DNA from: Verrucomicrobiia bacterium | GTDB lineage: Bacteria; Verrucomicrobiota; Verrucomicrobiia; Limisphaerales; JADLHS01 | Reading direction: 5' to 3' | Assembly (NCBI GenBank): GCA_023953615.1 | Contig: JAMLJH010000002.1 | Span: 332,592 to 396,591, forward strand | Length of the DNA stretch: 64,000 nucleotides | Part shown: piece by piece, positions 54,871-64,000 of the stretch | Position numbering within the stretch: the first letter of the stretch is position 1 | Layout of the letters: each line of letters opens with the position of its first letter | Notes under the pieces: generated by a model | What the model was told of the DNA's origin: nothing | Database searches by the model: none | Seen by the model: only the letters and a program-made list of their open reading frames with translations | Program-made: the position numbers and the translations under genes

Positions 54871-56007
54871 GTGACGTCGCCTCGAATCACGCGCTGGCAA
54901 TGGTTGCCGAATGGCAATGCGACTTTTCGCACCGTGCTGGCGATGATCAATGCGGCGCGAGCATCCGTCCGGCTCGAGTTTTACAAATTTGCCGACGATA
55001 AGGCGGGGCGAAAGATCCGGGAAGCGTTGCTGCAAGCCCGTTATCGCGGGGTCAAGGTCACCATTCTGGTTGATGGCATCGGCTCGTATAGTTTGCCGCG
55101 ACATTTCTTTGCGAAACTGACCGGCGCGAACAGTGAGTTCCGCGTGTTCAATCCCATTACCTGGCGGCGCTTCGGCATTCGCAACCATCGCAAGTTGCTG
55201 GTGTGCGATGATCAGGTGGCCTGCATCGGCGGATTCAATATCGCTCGCGAGTATGGCGGTGACGGCGTGGCGTCCGGCTGGCGCGATCTTGGGTTCCGCT
55301 TCGAGGGCGAGCTGGTCAAGGAACTGGGGAGTTCGTTTGATGAAATGTTCGCGTTGGCGGATTTCCGGCGCAAGCGGTTAATGCGTCTGTGGCAGGCGAA
55401 GCGGAAGCGCCCGGTTGGGAGCAGCGGTGCGCAACTGCTGCTCGGGGGGCCGGGATGGGGAACGAACCCGATTCGCCGCTCGCTTTATCGCGATTTGCGG
55501 CGGGCGCGTCGGGTGCAAATTGTGGCGGCGTATTTTCTGCCCACCTGGCGGATTCGCCGGGCGCTGATGCGCATTGCGCGCGACGGTGGCGAAGTGCAGT
55601 TGATCCTGGCCGGCAAATCAGACGTACGTTTGTCGCAGTTGGCTGGCCGCAGTTTGTACCGCCGATTGTTGAAATCGGAAGTGCGGATCAGCGAATATCA
55701 GCCCCAAGTTTTGCACGCGAAATTGATCATTCTCGATGACGCGGTTTATGTGGGGTCAGCCAACCTGGATCCGCGCAGCTTGAGCATCAATTACGAACTG
55801 ATGCTGCGCCTGGAAAGTCCGGAGGTGGCCGCGGCGGCGCGGGAGATTTTTGCGCAAATCCAGAAGCACTCGCGGGCGATCAGCCTGGAGCAGTGGAGCG
55901 CATCGCGAGGTATGTGGACGCGCTTGAAAGAGCGGCTGGCGTATTTTTTCCTCGTGCAGATTGACCCTCAAATTGCCGGGCGCCAGTTCAAGGCGTTGCC
56001 GGATTGA
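54871..56007 (+). CDS. Phospholipase D-family cardiolipin synthase
   Basis: 378 residues from the GTG at 54871. Two HKD motifs, HRKLLVCDD (~105-113) and HAKLIILDD (~282-290), each followed by a Gly-Ser/Asn segment (GGFNIAREYGG and GSANLDPRS), form the two-site active centre of PLD-type cardiolipin synthases. There are no membrane helices at the N-terminus, unlike ClsA, so it resembles ClsB. Confidence 0.9.
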   Translation: MTSPRITRWQWLPNGNATFRTVLAMINAARASVRLEFYKFADDKAGRKIREALLQARYRGVKVTILVDGIGSYSLPRHFFAKLTGANSEFRVFNPITWRRFGIRNHRKLLVCDDQVACIGGFNIAREYGGDGVASGWRDLGFRFEGELVKELGSSFDEMFALADFRRKRLMRLWQAKRKRPVGSSGAQLLLGGPGWGTNPIRRSLYRDLRRARRVQIVAAYFLPTWRIRRALMRIARDGGEVQLILAGKSDVRLSQLAGRSLYRRLLKSEVRISEYQPQVLHAKLIILDDAVYVGSANLDPRSLSINYELMLRLESPEVAAAAREIFAQIQKHSRAISLEQWSASRGMWTRLKERLAYFFLVQIDPQIAGRQFKALPD

Positions 56008-56016
56008 AATGATCGG

Positions 56017-56901
56017 TCAACGGGTCAACGCGAAAAGGTAGCGCTGATAGCGGCCGGAATCCGCCGTGCGCCGCAGTTCCATGTAGATTTGCTCCAGGTT
56101 GCCGCACATGCGGGCCAGGGCGCGGCGCGCGGTCATCGGCTCGAGGTATTCGTCGCGAACCTCATGTTTGCAACGCTTGAGATGTTCGATGCAGTCGTGC
56201 CGCGTAAGCAGTTTACCCAGGTTGAACGCGTCAATGTAAACCTCATCGTTGGCGTCCTTGAATTGGCACACGGAGTGGCCGGGTAATCCGATGGGGTGTA
56301 CCGGATAATCCAAGCGACGCATCAACAGCGTGTAAAGCAGACACAGACTCACCGGATTGCCGGTGCGCCGGTCCAGGACCCGATTGATGAAGGTGTTTTC
56401 CGGATCGTAATAATTTTCCATGTTGCCGGTGAACCCCTTTTCGTCGAACAGAAATTGATTTACGCGGGGGAGCAGGCGTTGCTGCGGATCGGTGGTCGCC
56501 AGCCATTCGCGCAACTCTTGCGCGAGCGTGTCGAGCGCGGCGCTATAGGCGACGGCGTCGAGGTCGGGATACTCGGTTTGCGCCAACAGCAGCGCGCCCT
56601 GTTCCAGGTCAATGGATTTCGGCTCCTGCAGGCAATAGGACATGAAGCGGGTATCGGCGCCGCTTTGATCGAAGTGGCGCACGATTTCCTTGGCGTGCCG
56701 CCGGACCGTGGCGTCGTTGCTGGTTTGGCAAGGTTTAAGCCAAATTTGCGTGTCGGTGCCCATGGAAATGATTTTTTCGCGTACCGCGTGGTAAACGAAG
56801 GGGTCCTCATCACCAAGTAGTTTGATCAACGCCAGGTGTTCCGCATCCACCACCGGTGGCGTCGGTTCGGCAACAGCTTTTCTGAGTGTCGTAGTGAGCA
56901 T
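56017..56901 (-). CDS. SirB1/transglutaminase-like protein with HEAT-like start
   Basis: 294 residues from the ATG at 56901; an upstream extension to 56946 is less likely. The SirB1 core is FLFDEKGFTGNMENYYDPENTFINRVLDRRTGNPVSLCLLYTLLMRRL, then PVHPIGLPGHSVCQF, which are transglutaminase-fold motifs (Cys, His). The N-terminal ~150 residues are helical, with a repeat-like pattern. Function of the family is unknown. Confidence 0.82.
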   Translation of the reverse strand: MLTTTLRKAVAEPTPPVVDAEHLALIKLLGDEDPFVYHAVREKIISMGTDTQIWLKPCQTSNDATVRRHAKEIVRHFDQSGADTRFMSYCLQEPKSIDLEQGALLLAQTEYPDLDAVAYSAALDTLAQELREWLATTDPQQRLLPRVNQFLFDEKGFTGNMENYYDPENTFINRVLDRRTGNPVSLCLLYTLLMRRLDYPVHPIGLPGHSVCQFKDANDEVYIDAFNLGKLLTRHDCIEHLKRCKHEVRDEYLEPMTARRALARMCGNLEQIYMELRRTADSGRYQRYLFALTR

Positions 56902-57074
56902 GAAATTCTCCGCTCCTACTAAACCGCAAATTGTGTTGCGCAACAATCCAGTCGAGTTCGGATAATCGCCCCGGAATTTTCCGGGTAGCCGCTACGCCGG
57001 GAGGATGCGAATGGCCCGGGTTGCGGGAAGTTGAGAAGGTTGAAAAGCAGGCGGGCCGCTTGCCACCACGCCGA

Positions 57075-57362
57075 TCAACGGGGCTTGCGAGGTTTGGATT
57101 TTTCGCGCTCCACCGCCCGCAGTGTCGTTTCCAAAAGCGCGCGTTGTTCCTCCCGGGCTTTCACCCCGATGAGTAAAACTTCGAGCAGCGCGGTGACGGC
57201 CGCCAGAATGGTAAGCAACAGGCAACCCAACCAGTAGAGCAGCAGCCCCAGTCCGCGCAAGTGAGGGGCGAGGACGGTTTCTCCGGCGATCAGCATGAGC
57301 AGCGCGAGGCCGAGGCAGACCAGGCCGAAGCGGCGGCGCAACTTGGAGGCGGGCGCGCTCAC
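57075..57362 (-). CDS. Small membrane protein with two helices
   Basis: 95 residues from a GTG at 57362, which lies 11 bp past the stop of the dipeptidase gene. It is basic at the start (SAPASKLRRRFG), has two long hydrophobic helices (~16-35 and ~44-67) and a charged, helical C-terminal tail rich in Arg, Glu and Lys. The coding pattern supports it, but I cannot name it. Confidence 0.55.
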   Translation of the reverse strand: MSAPASKLRRRFGLVCLGLALLMLIAGETVLAPHLRGLGLLLYWLGCLLLTILAAVTALLEVLLIGVKAREEQRALLETTLRAVEREKSKPRKPR

Positions 57363-57372
57363 AATCGTGAAG

Positions 57373-58743
57373 TCATTTGACCAACTCGCGCCAGAGTAAT
57401 GCGCCCAGCCGTTGCCCTTTGGCAAAAACGTCCAGGTCGAATTTTTCATTGGGCGAATGGGCGTTGTCATCCGGCAGTGCCAAACCGAGCAACAACGTAT
57501 CCGCGCCCAAAATCTTTTTGAATTGATTGACGATGGGGATCGAGCCGCCTTCGCGCAGCAAGACGGGTTCATGACCGAAAGCCTGTCGCAAGGCGCGCAA
57601 GGCGGCTTGCGCGTCCGCGCTGGTGGGCGCAACGGCATACGCTTCCGCGCCGTGCCCGGCCTTGATTTCCAGCCGCACCGTGTTGGGGCAATGCTGTTTA
57701 AGAAACGCTTTGACCGCCCGGACTACTTTTTGCGGCTGCTGACCGGGCACCAAGCGCGTGGTGATTTTGGCGCGCGCCCAGGCGGGGACGATGGTTTTGC
57801 TGCCTTCGCCTTGATAACCGCTGGTGAGACCATTGATTTCAAACGTCGGTCGCGCGGAGCGTTGTTCCTCGGGCGTAAATCCGGATTCCCCGTGTAATTC
57901 CGGCACGCCAAGAAATTTTCGGTAAGCGTTGCGGTTGAACGGCACGCGCGCAATCTGGCGGCGCTCATACTTGGTCAAAACCGGAATTCCATCATAGAAA
58001 TGCGGGATGGTGATGCGGCCCTTGGCGTCATGGATTTTGCTGAGCAAACGGCAAAGCGCCATGGCTGGATTTTCCACGGAACCGCCAAACATGCCGGAGT
58101 GCAGATCGCGGGAAGGGCCGTGTAGAGTAATCTGAAACGCCGCGATGCCGCGCAAGCCGTAGGTTAGCGCGGGATACTTGGGACTGGGAATTCCGGTGTC
58201 CGAAACGACCACGGCATCACATTTCAGTTCGGCTCGATTTTTCTGCAGGAATCCGGCGAGGCTTTTACTGCCCACCTCTTCCTCGCCTTCGAGAACGAAC
58301 GTGAGGTCGCAGGGCAATTCGGTTTGCGTCTGAAGGTAAGCCTCGACGGCCTTCAAATGCGCCAGGTTCTGTCCTTTGTTGTCGCTCGCGCCGCGGCCAA
58401 AAAGTGAGCGACCGCGAATGGTGGGTTGAAAGGGCGGCGTCTTCCACAACTCGAAGGGTTCGGGCGGTTGCACGTCGTAGTGTCCGTAGATTAGAAAATG
58501 ACGGCGCTTTGGCGTTGTTTGCTTGCGCGGCGTTTTGGCGATGACGATGGGGTTGCCGGGCGTTTTGCGCGCCTCCGCTTCGAGGCCGATGGCGCGGCAA
58601 TGTTTCACCAGCCAGTTGGCGCAGGCGCTCAGGTCGGGCGCGTGTTGTGGTTGTGCGGAGACACTGCGAAAGCGGACGTAATCACAAAGTTCCTCCACGA
58701 AGCGGGATTGATGCCGAGCCAGATAATTCAAAACCGAATCCAT
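57373..58743 (-). CDS. M20-family metallodipeptidase
   Basis: 456 residues. The signature is IYGHYDVQPPEPFELWKTPPFQPTI then LFGRGASDNKGQ, giving the zinc-binding His and Asp. LEGEEEVGSKSLAGFL holds the catalytic and metal-binding Glu pair, and VVSDTG the next ligand. A dimerisation insert follows (~200-320). It hydrolyses dipeptides or similar substrates in the cytoplasm. Confidence 0.92.
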   Translation of the reverse strand: MDSVLNYLARHQSRFVEELCDYVRFRSVSAQPQHAPDLSACANWLVKHCRAIGLEAEARKTPGNPIVIAKTPRKQTTPKRRHFLIYGHYDVQPPEPFELWKTPPFQPTIRGRSLFGRGASDNKGQNLAHLKAVEAYLQTQTELPCDLTFVLEGEEEVGSKSLAGFLQKNRAELKCDAVVVSDTGIPSPKYPALTYGLRGIAAFQITLHGPSRDLHSGMFGGSVENPAMALCRLLSKIHDAKGRITIPHFYDGIPVLTKYERRQIARVPFNRNAYRKFLGVPELHGESGFTPEEQRSARPTFEINGLTSGYQGEGSKTIVPAWARAKITTRLVPGQQPQKVVRAVKAFLKQHCPNTVRLEIKAGHGAEAYAVAPTSADAQAALRALRQAFGHEPVLLREGGSIPIVNQFKKILGADTLLLGLALPDDNAHSPNEKFDLDVFAKGQRLGALLWRELVK

Positions 58744-58793
58744 ACCAGCAGTATTGTAGAAGTCACACGAAAGCCAAGCGTTTCCGCGCCGGT

Positions 58794-59798
58794 TCAGCGT
58801 GATGGACTTTGGTTTAAGATAGCTTGGGCGGCGCGCTGGACGGATTCCCGCAATTCCCGCGGCTTGATCACTTGCGCGTCGCCGCCCCAGCTCAAGACCC
58901 AGCGCTGAATTTCAATCAAGCTGGAGAGCGTCAGGCGGAGTTCGATGTGCCCTTGCTTTAATTCCCGCAGTTGTTGTGACGGATGCCATTTCTTTTCCCG
59001 GATGTAATCGGCCACGCGGGCATTAAAGCGCAACACGATCTCCTGCGCTTCGGCACCCGAATGAACGCCGAAGCTGTCGCGCAATCGCTTTTCCAGCGAG
59101 AATTGTTGCGGGCGCGCAAACTGGCGACCGGTGAGCTTGACGGATTGCACGCGCGCGGGGACGAAAGTGCGGAGGTCCTTGCGCGCATGGTCGTAGGCGA
59201 ACAAGTACCATTCGCCGTTGATGTTGGCGAGGTGGTACGGGTCAATCAACCGCGTCTCCTCGGTGGCGCTGCCGGCTTTCCGATAGGTCAGATTCAACTG
59301 CTGACGCTGCGCCGTGGCTTTGGCCAGCGTATCGAAAATTTCCAGATTCAGAATCGGCTCCGCGCGGGTGCGAAATGAAATCGTCTGTTCGATATCCGCG
59401 AGATTCAGCGAGATGGTGTCCGGCAGGGATTGCTCAATTTTCCGAATGGCGCTGAGCAGGGGTTTTTCAAATTGGGTGCCGCGGTATTGTTGCAACGCCT
59501 TTTCCGCAATGACCAGCGCCACCAGTTCGCCTTCCGTGATGTGCATCGTGGGAAACGAGGTGACGGCGGCAGTGTAATGATAGCCGCCGCGCTGGGGTTG
59601 GTATTCGATGGGCAGCAACAGGCGGTCGCGCATGAAATCCAGATCGCGCTGAATGGATTTGGTGCTGACCTCGAGTTCGGCGGCGAGCTGGGTGGCATTG
59701 GGAAAGCGTTCGGATTGGATGGCTTGATGAATGCGCAACATCCGTTCAAGCGGCGGTCGGTGTCGCGGGAGGGCGGGGACAGCAGGTTGTGATGCCAT
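58794..59798 (-). CDS. WYL-domain transcriptional regulator
   Basis: 334 residues. An N-terminal winged-helix motif (FPNATQLAAELEVSTKSIQRDLDFMRDRLLLPIEY) is followed by the WYL domain (LIDPYHLANINGEWYLFAYDHARKDLRTFVPARV). WYL proteins sense small molecules or nucleic acids. It is often near defence systems, but none is visible beside it here. Confidence 0.9.
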   Translation of the reverse strand: MASQPAVPALPRHRPPLERMLRIHQAIQSERFPNATQLAAELEVSTKSIQRDLDFMRDRLLLPIEYQPQRGGYHYTAAVTSFPTMHITEGELVALVIAEKALQQYRGTQFEKPLLSAIRKIEQSLPDTISLNLADIEQTISFRTRAEPILNLEIFDTLAKATAQRQQLNLTYRKAGSATEETRLIDPYHLANINGEWYLFAYDHARKDLRTFVPARVQSVKLTGRQFARPQQFSLEKRLRDSFGVHSGAEAQEIVLRFNARVADYIREKKWHPSQQLRELKQGHIELRLTLSSLIEIQRWVLSWGGDAQVIKPRELRESVQRAAQAILNQSPSR

Positions 59799-59857
59799 GA
59801 CCAGATGAAATAGCGCAGTTGCGCGGCAGCGGCAACCTGAGACTTGCGCGGCGGGTG

Positions 59858-59896
59858 ATAAAAGAAAACCCCGACTGAACCAGGTCAGCCGGGGTT
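59858..59896 (-). terminator. Candidate terminator of rho
   Basis: A near-perfect 12 bp stem (AACCCCGACTGA/TCAGCCGGGGTT, one mismatch) around a 6-base loop, just past the rho stop. On the minus strand the following bases are TTTTCTTTT. Confidence 0.75.
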
Positions 59897-59912
59897 GAGA
59901 GACAGGTCGCCG

Positions 59913-61091
59913 TCAGACGAGCTTGGCGAGCAATTCGTCGTTGGTCTTGTGCTTCTTTAACGCGGCGACAAGCGTTTCCATCGCCTCGATGGGATTCAAG
60001 TCCACCATCATGCGTCGGAGCTTGCGCAGCGAATCAATATTTTTTGCCGCGAACAATTTTTCCTCTTTTCGGGTACCGCTCTTGGGAATGTCTATCGCGG
60101 GGAACAGCCGACGATCCGACAGCTTGCGGTCGAGCACGAGTTCCATGTTGCCGGTGCCTTTGAATTCCTGGAAGATCAGTTCATCCATCCGAGAACCCGT
60201 GTCAATCAACGCGGTCGCGAGAATCGTGAGCGAACCGCCATGTTCAATCTTGCGCGCGGAAGCGAACATCTTGCGCGGGATTTCCAACGCGCGCGCATCC
60301 ACACCGCCGGTCATGGTTCGACCACTGCCGCCGTGGACGCTGTTGTAGGCGCGAGCCACCCGGGTGAGTGAATCCAGCAGCACGAAGACGTCCTTGCCGG
60401 CTTCCACCATGCGGCGGCAGCGCTCGATCATGAAGCGAGAGAGCCGGACGTGCGTTTCCAAATCCTGGTCGTTCGAGGACGCCACCACTTCCGCTTTCAC
60501 CGAGCGCTGAAAATCGGTGACTTCTTCCGGGCGTTCGTCAATCAGCAGGACCAGCACATGCACGTCCGGGTGATTGGCGGTGACGGCGTTGGCAATCTGC
60601 TTGAGCACGGTTGTTTTACCGGTGCGGGGCGGCGCGACGATCAATCCGCGCGTGCCTTTGCCGATTGGCGTGACGAGGTCAATGACGCGGGTCTCGATCA
60701 GGTCAGGTGATGTTTCCAAATTGTATTTTTCAATCGGATCAATGCTCGTCAGGTTTTCAAACCGAACGGCCTTGGTGTAATCCTCGAAGCTCAGCCCGTT
60801 CACTTTTTCCACCGCGCGCAACTGCGGACTGGTGCCGCGATGCGGAGGTTGCGTCGGTCCTTCCACCAGACTGCCTTCCCGCAGAAAATTGCGCTTGATG
60901 GTGTCTGGCGTGACGAAAATGTCCGTGGGTTTGGGGTGGAAATGCGCGGCGGCGGTTCGGAGGAAGCCGAATCCTTTTTCGGCGATTTCCAGATAGCCGG
61001 CGCCGTGGTCACCCGTTGGGGCATTATTCCCGGGATTCTGACCCGCTGGCCGTCCCGAATTTTGATTGTCGTTTTTATTTTGTTTACTCAT
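59913..61091 (-). CDS. rho: Transcription termination factor Rho
   Basis: 392 residues. A short Asn/Gly/Pro-rich start (~1-30) is followed by the RNA-binding domain (GYLEIAEKGFGFLRTAA, DIFVTPDTIKRNFLREGSLVEG). The ATPase has Walker A APPRTGKT, DERPEEVTDF, LLDSLTRVARAYN and the Q/R-loop region GSGRTMTGG. It is an RNA-dependent hexameric helicase that ends transcription. The N-terminal region is shorter than in some relatives that carry long insertions. Confidence 0.97.
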   Translation of the reverse strand: MSKQNKNDNQNSGRPAGQNPGNNAPTGDHGAGYLEIAEKGFGFLRTAAAHFHPKPTDIFVTPDTIKRNFLREGSLVEGPTQPPHRGTSPQLRAVEKVNGLSFEDYTKAVRFENLTSIDPIEKYNLETSPDLIETRVIDLVTPIGKGTRGLIVAPPRTGKTTVLKQIANAVTANHPDVHVLVLLIDERPEEVTDFQRSVKAEVVASSNDQDLETHVRLSRFMIERCRRMVEAGKDVFVLLDSLTRVARAYNSVHGGSGRTMTGGVDARALEIPRKMFASARKIEHGGSLTILATALIDTGSRMDELIFQEFKGTGNMELVLDRKLSDRRLFPAIDIPKSGTRKEEKLFAAKNIDSLRKLRRMMVDLNPIEAMETLVAALKKHKTNDELLAKLV

Positions 61092-61297
61092 ACCGTCGTT
61101 GTTTTATCGAAGGCTGGGAAATGCCCCTGTTGACCTATTGTGAACTTTGAATGGTTGGAAGTTGCCAAGCGAGTGCCATCCACAAACTAAGGGGAAAACC
61201 TTCCTCGCACAGCGTCAAACCTTCGATTCGCTGCTTAAATTGGCGGAATCACGGGTTAATGCAACTATTTTTTCGGATTTATTTCGCGCGCTGCCCC

Positions 61298-61348
61298 AAA
61301 AACGAAAAATCCGCAAATAATCGGCGTGAGGCCCAATTATTTGCGGAT
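61298..61348 (-). terminator. Rho-independent terminator of cysK
   Basis: A perfect 13 bp stem (ATCCGCAAATAAT at 61309-61321 pairing with 61336-61348) with a 14-base loop. On the minus strand it runs into TTTTTCGTTTTT, 18 bp after the cysK stop. Confidence 0.88.
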
Positions 61349-61365
61349 GTAGGATTTAAGACGGC

Positions 61366-62349
61366 TCAACCGCCCACGGCGGCGCGCGCTTCCGCAGCCA
61401 AAACCGTGCTTAGATAACGCTCGCCAGTGGAGGGGGCAACCGTAACGATGAGTTTGCCTTTGTTCTCAGGACGTTTGGCCACCGCAATGGCGGCGACGAC
61501 GTTGGCTCCCGAGGAAATCCCGCACAGAATACCTTCTTCTTTGGCCAGTCGGCGCGACATGGTGAGAGCTTCTTCGTCGGAGACGATGACGCAATCGGAA
61601 ATCAACGGGTTTCCTTGTGCATCTTTCAAATGCAGATTTTTGGGAATGAAGCCCGCGCCCAGACCTTGAATTTTATGCGGCCCGGGTTTGAGCGGCTGAC
61701 CGGCCAGAGTTTGCGCAATTACCGGTGAACCCTGCGGATCTACCGCAATGGCTGTAAAGCTTGGCTTGCGCGGTTTGATGACTTCGGCGCAGCCCGTCAA
61801 GGTTCCTCCAGTGCCGACTCCCGCGACCACGATATCCACTTTGCCATCCGTGTCGGCCCAGATTTCTTCGGCAGTGGTGGTCTTGTGAATTTCGACATTG
61901 GCCGGATTATTAAATTGCTGCGGCACCCAGGAGTTTGGTGTTTCCTGGGCCAATTGGTTGGCTTTGGCGATCGCGCCCTTCATTCCTTCCGCTCCGGGCG
62001 TGAGTACCAATTTTGCTCCGAGCATCGCCAGCAAGGTGCGCCGCTCTTGCGACATGGTTTCGGGCATCGTGAGGATCAATTTGTAACCTTTGGCCGCCGA
62101 GACGAAAGCCAACGCGATCCCGGTATTGCCACTGGTCGGCTCGATGATGGTCGTATCTTTATTGATCAAACCGCGTTTTTCCGCATCTACGATCATGGCC
62201 AGGCCGATACGGTCTTTGACACTGCTTAACGGATTGAAGAATTCGCACTTGAGCAGAACCGTCGCTTCCAGACCGGCGGTGACCTTGTTGAGTTTAACCA
62301 AAGGCGTACGCCCGACGGTTTCGAGGATGTTGTTGTAGAAATGACTCAT
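61366..62349 (-). CDS. cysK: Cysteine synthase A (O-acetylserine sulfhydrylase)
   Basis: 327 residues from the ATG at 62349; an in-frame ATG at 62412 is less likely. PLP-binding Lys45 is in [12 protein letters not shown], followed by [21 protein letters not shown] and the C-terminal [12 protein letters not shown]. It makes cysteine from O-acetylserine and sulfide in the cytoplasm. Confidence 0.95.
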   Translation of the reverse strand: MSHFYNNILETVGRTPLVKLNKVTAGLEATVLLKCEFFNPLSSVKDRIGLAMIVDAEKRGLINKDTTIIEPTSGNTGIALAFVSAAKGYKLILTMPETMSQERRTLLAMLGAKLVLTPGAEGMKGAIAKANQLAQETPNSWVPQQFNNPANVEIHKTTTAEEIWADTDGKVDIVVAGVGTGGTLTGCAEVIKPRKPSFTAIAVDPQGSPVIAQTLAGQPLKPGPHKIQGLGAGFIPKNLHLKDAQGNPLISDCVIVSDEEALTMSRRLAKEEGILCGISSGANVVAAIAVAKRPENKGKLIVTVAPSTGERYLSTVLAAEARAAVGG

Positions 62350-62662
62350 AGTTATTATACGATTGTATTTATCTAGGAGAACAGTCTGGATTAAAAGCGC
62401 AAACATTTGCAAGGATTATTTGGCTTAAACTCAAATCGGCATTTGAAACTCCAGCGATAAACTAGATATTCACTTTCGCGACCAGCGAGACTTCAGCTTT
62501 ATGGATTTGGCTTGTGTGATGTGGCGGCAACGGCTTTTCCTGTTCGCAAGCAACGCCGGTGGATGTCTCACCGACAGGCAACGCAGGATGCCGTCCACGC
62601 GGAAAAATTCAGTTGGCTTTCGCGCGGGATTTTTTGCGCGTCAGCGGGAATGACGATTGACC
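62350..62662. other. Divergent intergenic region, cysK/pduO
   Basis: 313 bp between two divergent genes. I see no ORF and no riboswitch fold that I can support. It should hold both promoters. Confidence 0.5.
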
Positions 62663-63202
62663 ATGAGCATTGTAACTCGAACCGGAGACAAGGGAACGAC
62701 CGCACTGATGTATGGGCGACGGGTTGGCAAAAGTCATCCGCAGGTCGAAGCCTATGGCTGCGTGGATGAGCTTACCGCCGCGCTGGGGCTTGCCCGGGCT
62801 CAAACCGCGAATCACCAGATTCGGGAACATTTACTTGCGATTCAAAAAGATTTGATCGTGCTGATGGGCGAGTTGGCGACTGCACCCGAAGACTTACCGC
62901 GCTACGTGAAGGACGGTTATTCCCTGACCACTCCGGAACTCACGCACAAATTGGACGAGTGGACGGAACAATTCGAAGCGCAGACCGTTTACCCCAAAGA
63001 GTGGGCGATACCGGGGTCGTGCGTAAGTTCGGCGGCGTTGGATCTGGCGCGCACGGTTTGCCGTCGCGCGGAGCGACGCGTCTGCGCGCTGCCGGAGGCC
63101 GGGCGATTGTCCAATCCGGAAATCATTATTTATCTGAACCGACTGGCGGATTTGCTTTGGTTGCTGGCGCGTTGGGTGGAAAATCAGTCGCGTTCCAAGT
63201 GA
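62663..63202 (+). CDS. PduO-type ATP:cob(I)alamin adenosyltransferase
   Basis: 179 residues from the ATG at 62663 (TTG ACC before it is in frame). The ATP-binding start TRTGDKGTTALMYGRRVGK and helical bundle with LAIQKDLIVLMGELAT, PGSCVSSAALDLARTVCRRAERRV and YLNRLADLLWLLAR are characteristic. It makes adenosylcobalamin. Its 3' end overlaps the convergent RibD-C gene by 19 bp. Confidence 0.92.
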   Translation: MSIVTRTGDKGTTALMYGRRVGKSHPQVEAYGCVDELTAALGLARAQTANHQIREHLLAIQKDLIVLMGELATAPEDLPRYVKDGYSLTTPELTHKLDEWTEQFEAQTVYPKEWAIPGSCVSSAALDLARTVCRRAERRVCALPEAGRLSNPEIIIYLNRLADLLWLLARWVENQSRSK

Positions 63203-63948
63203 GACGGAGTTGAACCATTCTGACGGGTGGTGGCCCGTCGGCTGAAGATGAGGAACAGTTCGTCTCCGCGCCGGCGCCGCGATTGCAACTGAAATCCGGC
63301 CGCTGCCGCCAAACTGGGAAACCCAATCCCCTCAGCTATGGTCGGCGCGGTGCGCCCGCCGAAAATTTTCGGACAAATAGTGAGATGCAGTTCGTCCACA
63401 AATCCCGCGCGGAACATGGCATCGTTCAGATTGCCGCCCCCTTCGCAAAGCAGTCGTCGCACTCCCCATTTGCAGTTCAACCAGCGCAGGGTCGCGCCCC
63501 AATGGATCTCCCGATCGCCACAAATTTTCACCGCGTCCGCCCGCGTTCGCAGTTGCCGTAATTGGTCCGGATCCGCTCGTTTTGTGGTGAGGACGATGAT
63601 GGGAGAAAACCTGTGCTTAAACACTTCGGCGTTCGGATCCACCGAGCCGCTGCCACTGACCACGATGCGCAAGTTGAATTCGGCGAGACCTTGCTTCAGA
63701 CGCCGGCGGCGATACCGAATCCCACCCGGACCCAGAGTAATTTTCCCCGAATTGATGGTTCGCGCGCCGCTCATGACGGCGTCCACCGTGGTGCGCAGCT
63801 CCATTAAATTATCGTGATCGTGACGGCTGCCAAAGGTGGAGATGGCGCGATTGGCCGTGGCGATTTTTCCGTCGGCGGTCATCGCCATATTGATCAAAAT
63901 GAAAGGTCGAGTCGGTTGCGCTCTGAGAGTGGAGGGCTTGGATTTCAT
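63184..63948 (-). CDS. RibD C-terminal/dihydrofolate-reductase-like reductase
   Basis: 254 residues from the ATG at 63948; an in-frame GTG at 63990 is possible. PFILINMAMTADGKIATANR, AVMSGARTINSG and LLCEGGGNLNDAMFRAGFVDELHLTICPKIFGG are the RibD-C (riboflavin-reductase) motifs. It reduces a ribosylamino-pyrimidine in riboflavin synthesis or a similar substrate. It stands without a RibD deaminase domain. Confidence 0.88.
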   Translation of the reverse strand: MKSKPSTLRAQPTRPFILINMAMTADGKIATANRAISTFGSRHDHDNLMELRTTVDAVMSGARTINSGKITLGPGGIRYRRRRLKQGLAEFNLRIVVSGSGSVDPNAEVFKHRFSPIIVLTTKRADPDQLRQLRTRADAVKICGDREIHWGATLRWLNCKWGVRRLLCEGGGNLNDAMFRAGFVDELHLTICPKIFGGRTAPTIAEGIGFPSLAAAAGFQLQSRRRRGDELFLIFSRRATTRQNGSTPSHLERD

Positions 63949-64000
63949 GTCGCTCAATTTTATCTGCGGAGTAATCGTGCGTCCGACCACTTGGATTTTG

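Noticed and set aside
62350..62662. Cobalamin riboswitch before the PduO-type gene
   Set aside because: I could not find the conserved B12-box pattern or a supporting fold.

Overview
The window is about 60% GC and gene-dense, and its gene content points to a Verrucomicrobiota bacterium, probably of the Limisphaerales/Pedosphaera group. The pointers are an H-X9-DG pseudopilin, a large PATR (autotransporter-associated beta-strand) protein, secreted proteins that share a 'FFRL/YRLI' C-terminal tail, a serine recombinase/ParB/ParB cassette, a MoxR-DUF58-VWA operon, and REP-like palindromes with a TnpA-REP transposase. The taxonomic call is inference from gene content only.

Layout. 1-8.4 kb (minus strand): a P1B metal ATPase cut by the window edge, three consecutive SPFH/band-7 genes (hflK-like, hflC, and a long form with extra membrane helices), an ABC-2 permease and a triple-domain universal stress protein. 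8.9-17.2 kb: a membrane protein, an amidohydrolase with a CBM9-like tail, a 1.56-kilo-residue secreted PATR protein, and a papain-like secreted protein broken by one frameshift. 17.4-21.9 kb: a mobile cassette (zinc-ribbon protein, small ORF, large serine recombinase, two ParB-like proteins) beside tRNA-Pro(CGG). Next to the tRNA lie two gene remnants that meet at a deletion scar. 22.1-24.3 kb: a quinone-oxidoreductase-like enzyme and a secreted protein. 24.4-29.5 kb: a late heme operon (hemG, hemH, hemE, hemN). 29.8-32.2 kb: the pseudopilin and two tandem copies of a 0.49 kb repeat.

32.2-42.0 kb (minus strand): a moxR-DUF58-DUF4381-VWA-VWA/TPR operon of the Bat (aerotolerance) type. Its moxR/DUF58 junction has been opened by about 3.9 kb of accessory genes: VapBC, a REP transposase, DUF433/DUF5615, a nucleotide-sensor-like protein and a ParE pair. 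These are separated by repeated copies of the moxR 3' end and one copy of the DUF58 5' end. This is the most unusual structure in the window.

42.3-44.3 kb: rpsJ-rplC-rplD-rplW, the first four genes of the S10 operon, followed by a terminator and not by rplB. 44.5-49.1 kb: a MacA/MacB-type efflux system with one ATPase and two paralogous permeases. 49.1-64.0 kb: PHP histidinol phosphatase, an LVIVD-repeat secreted protein, DsbD, a third inverted copy of the 0.49 kb repeat, a PLD-type cardiolipin synthase, a SirB1-like protein, an M20 dipeptidase, a WYL regulator, rho, cysK, a PduO-type cobalamin adenosyltransferase and a RibD-C reductase.
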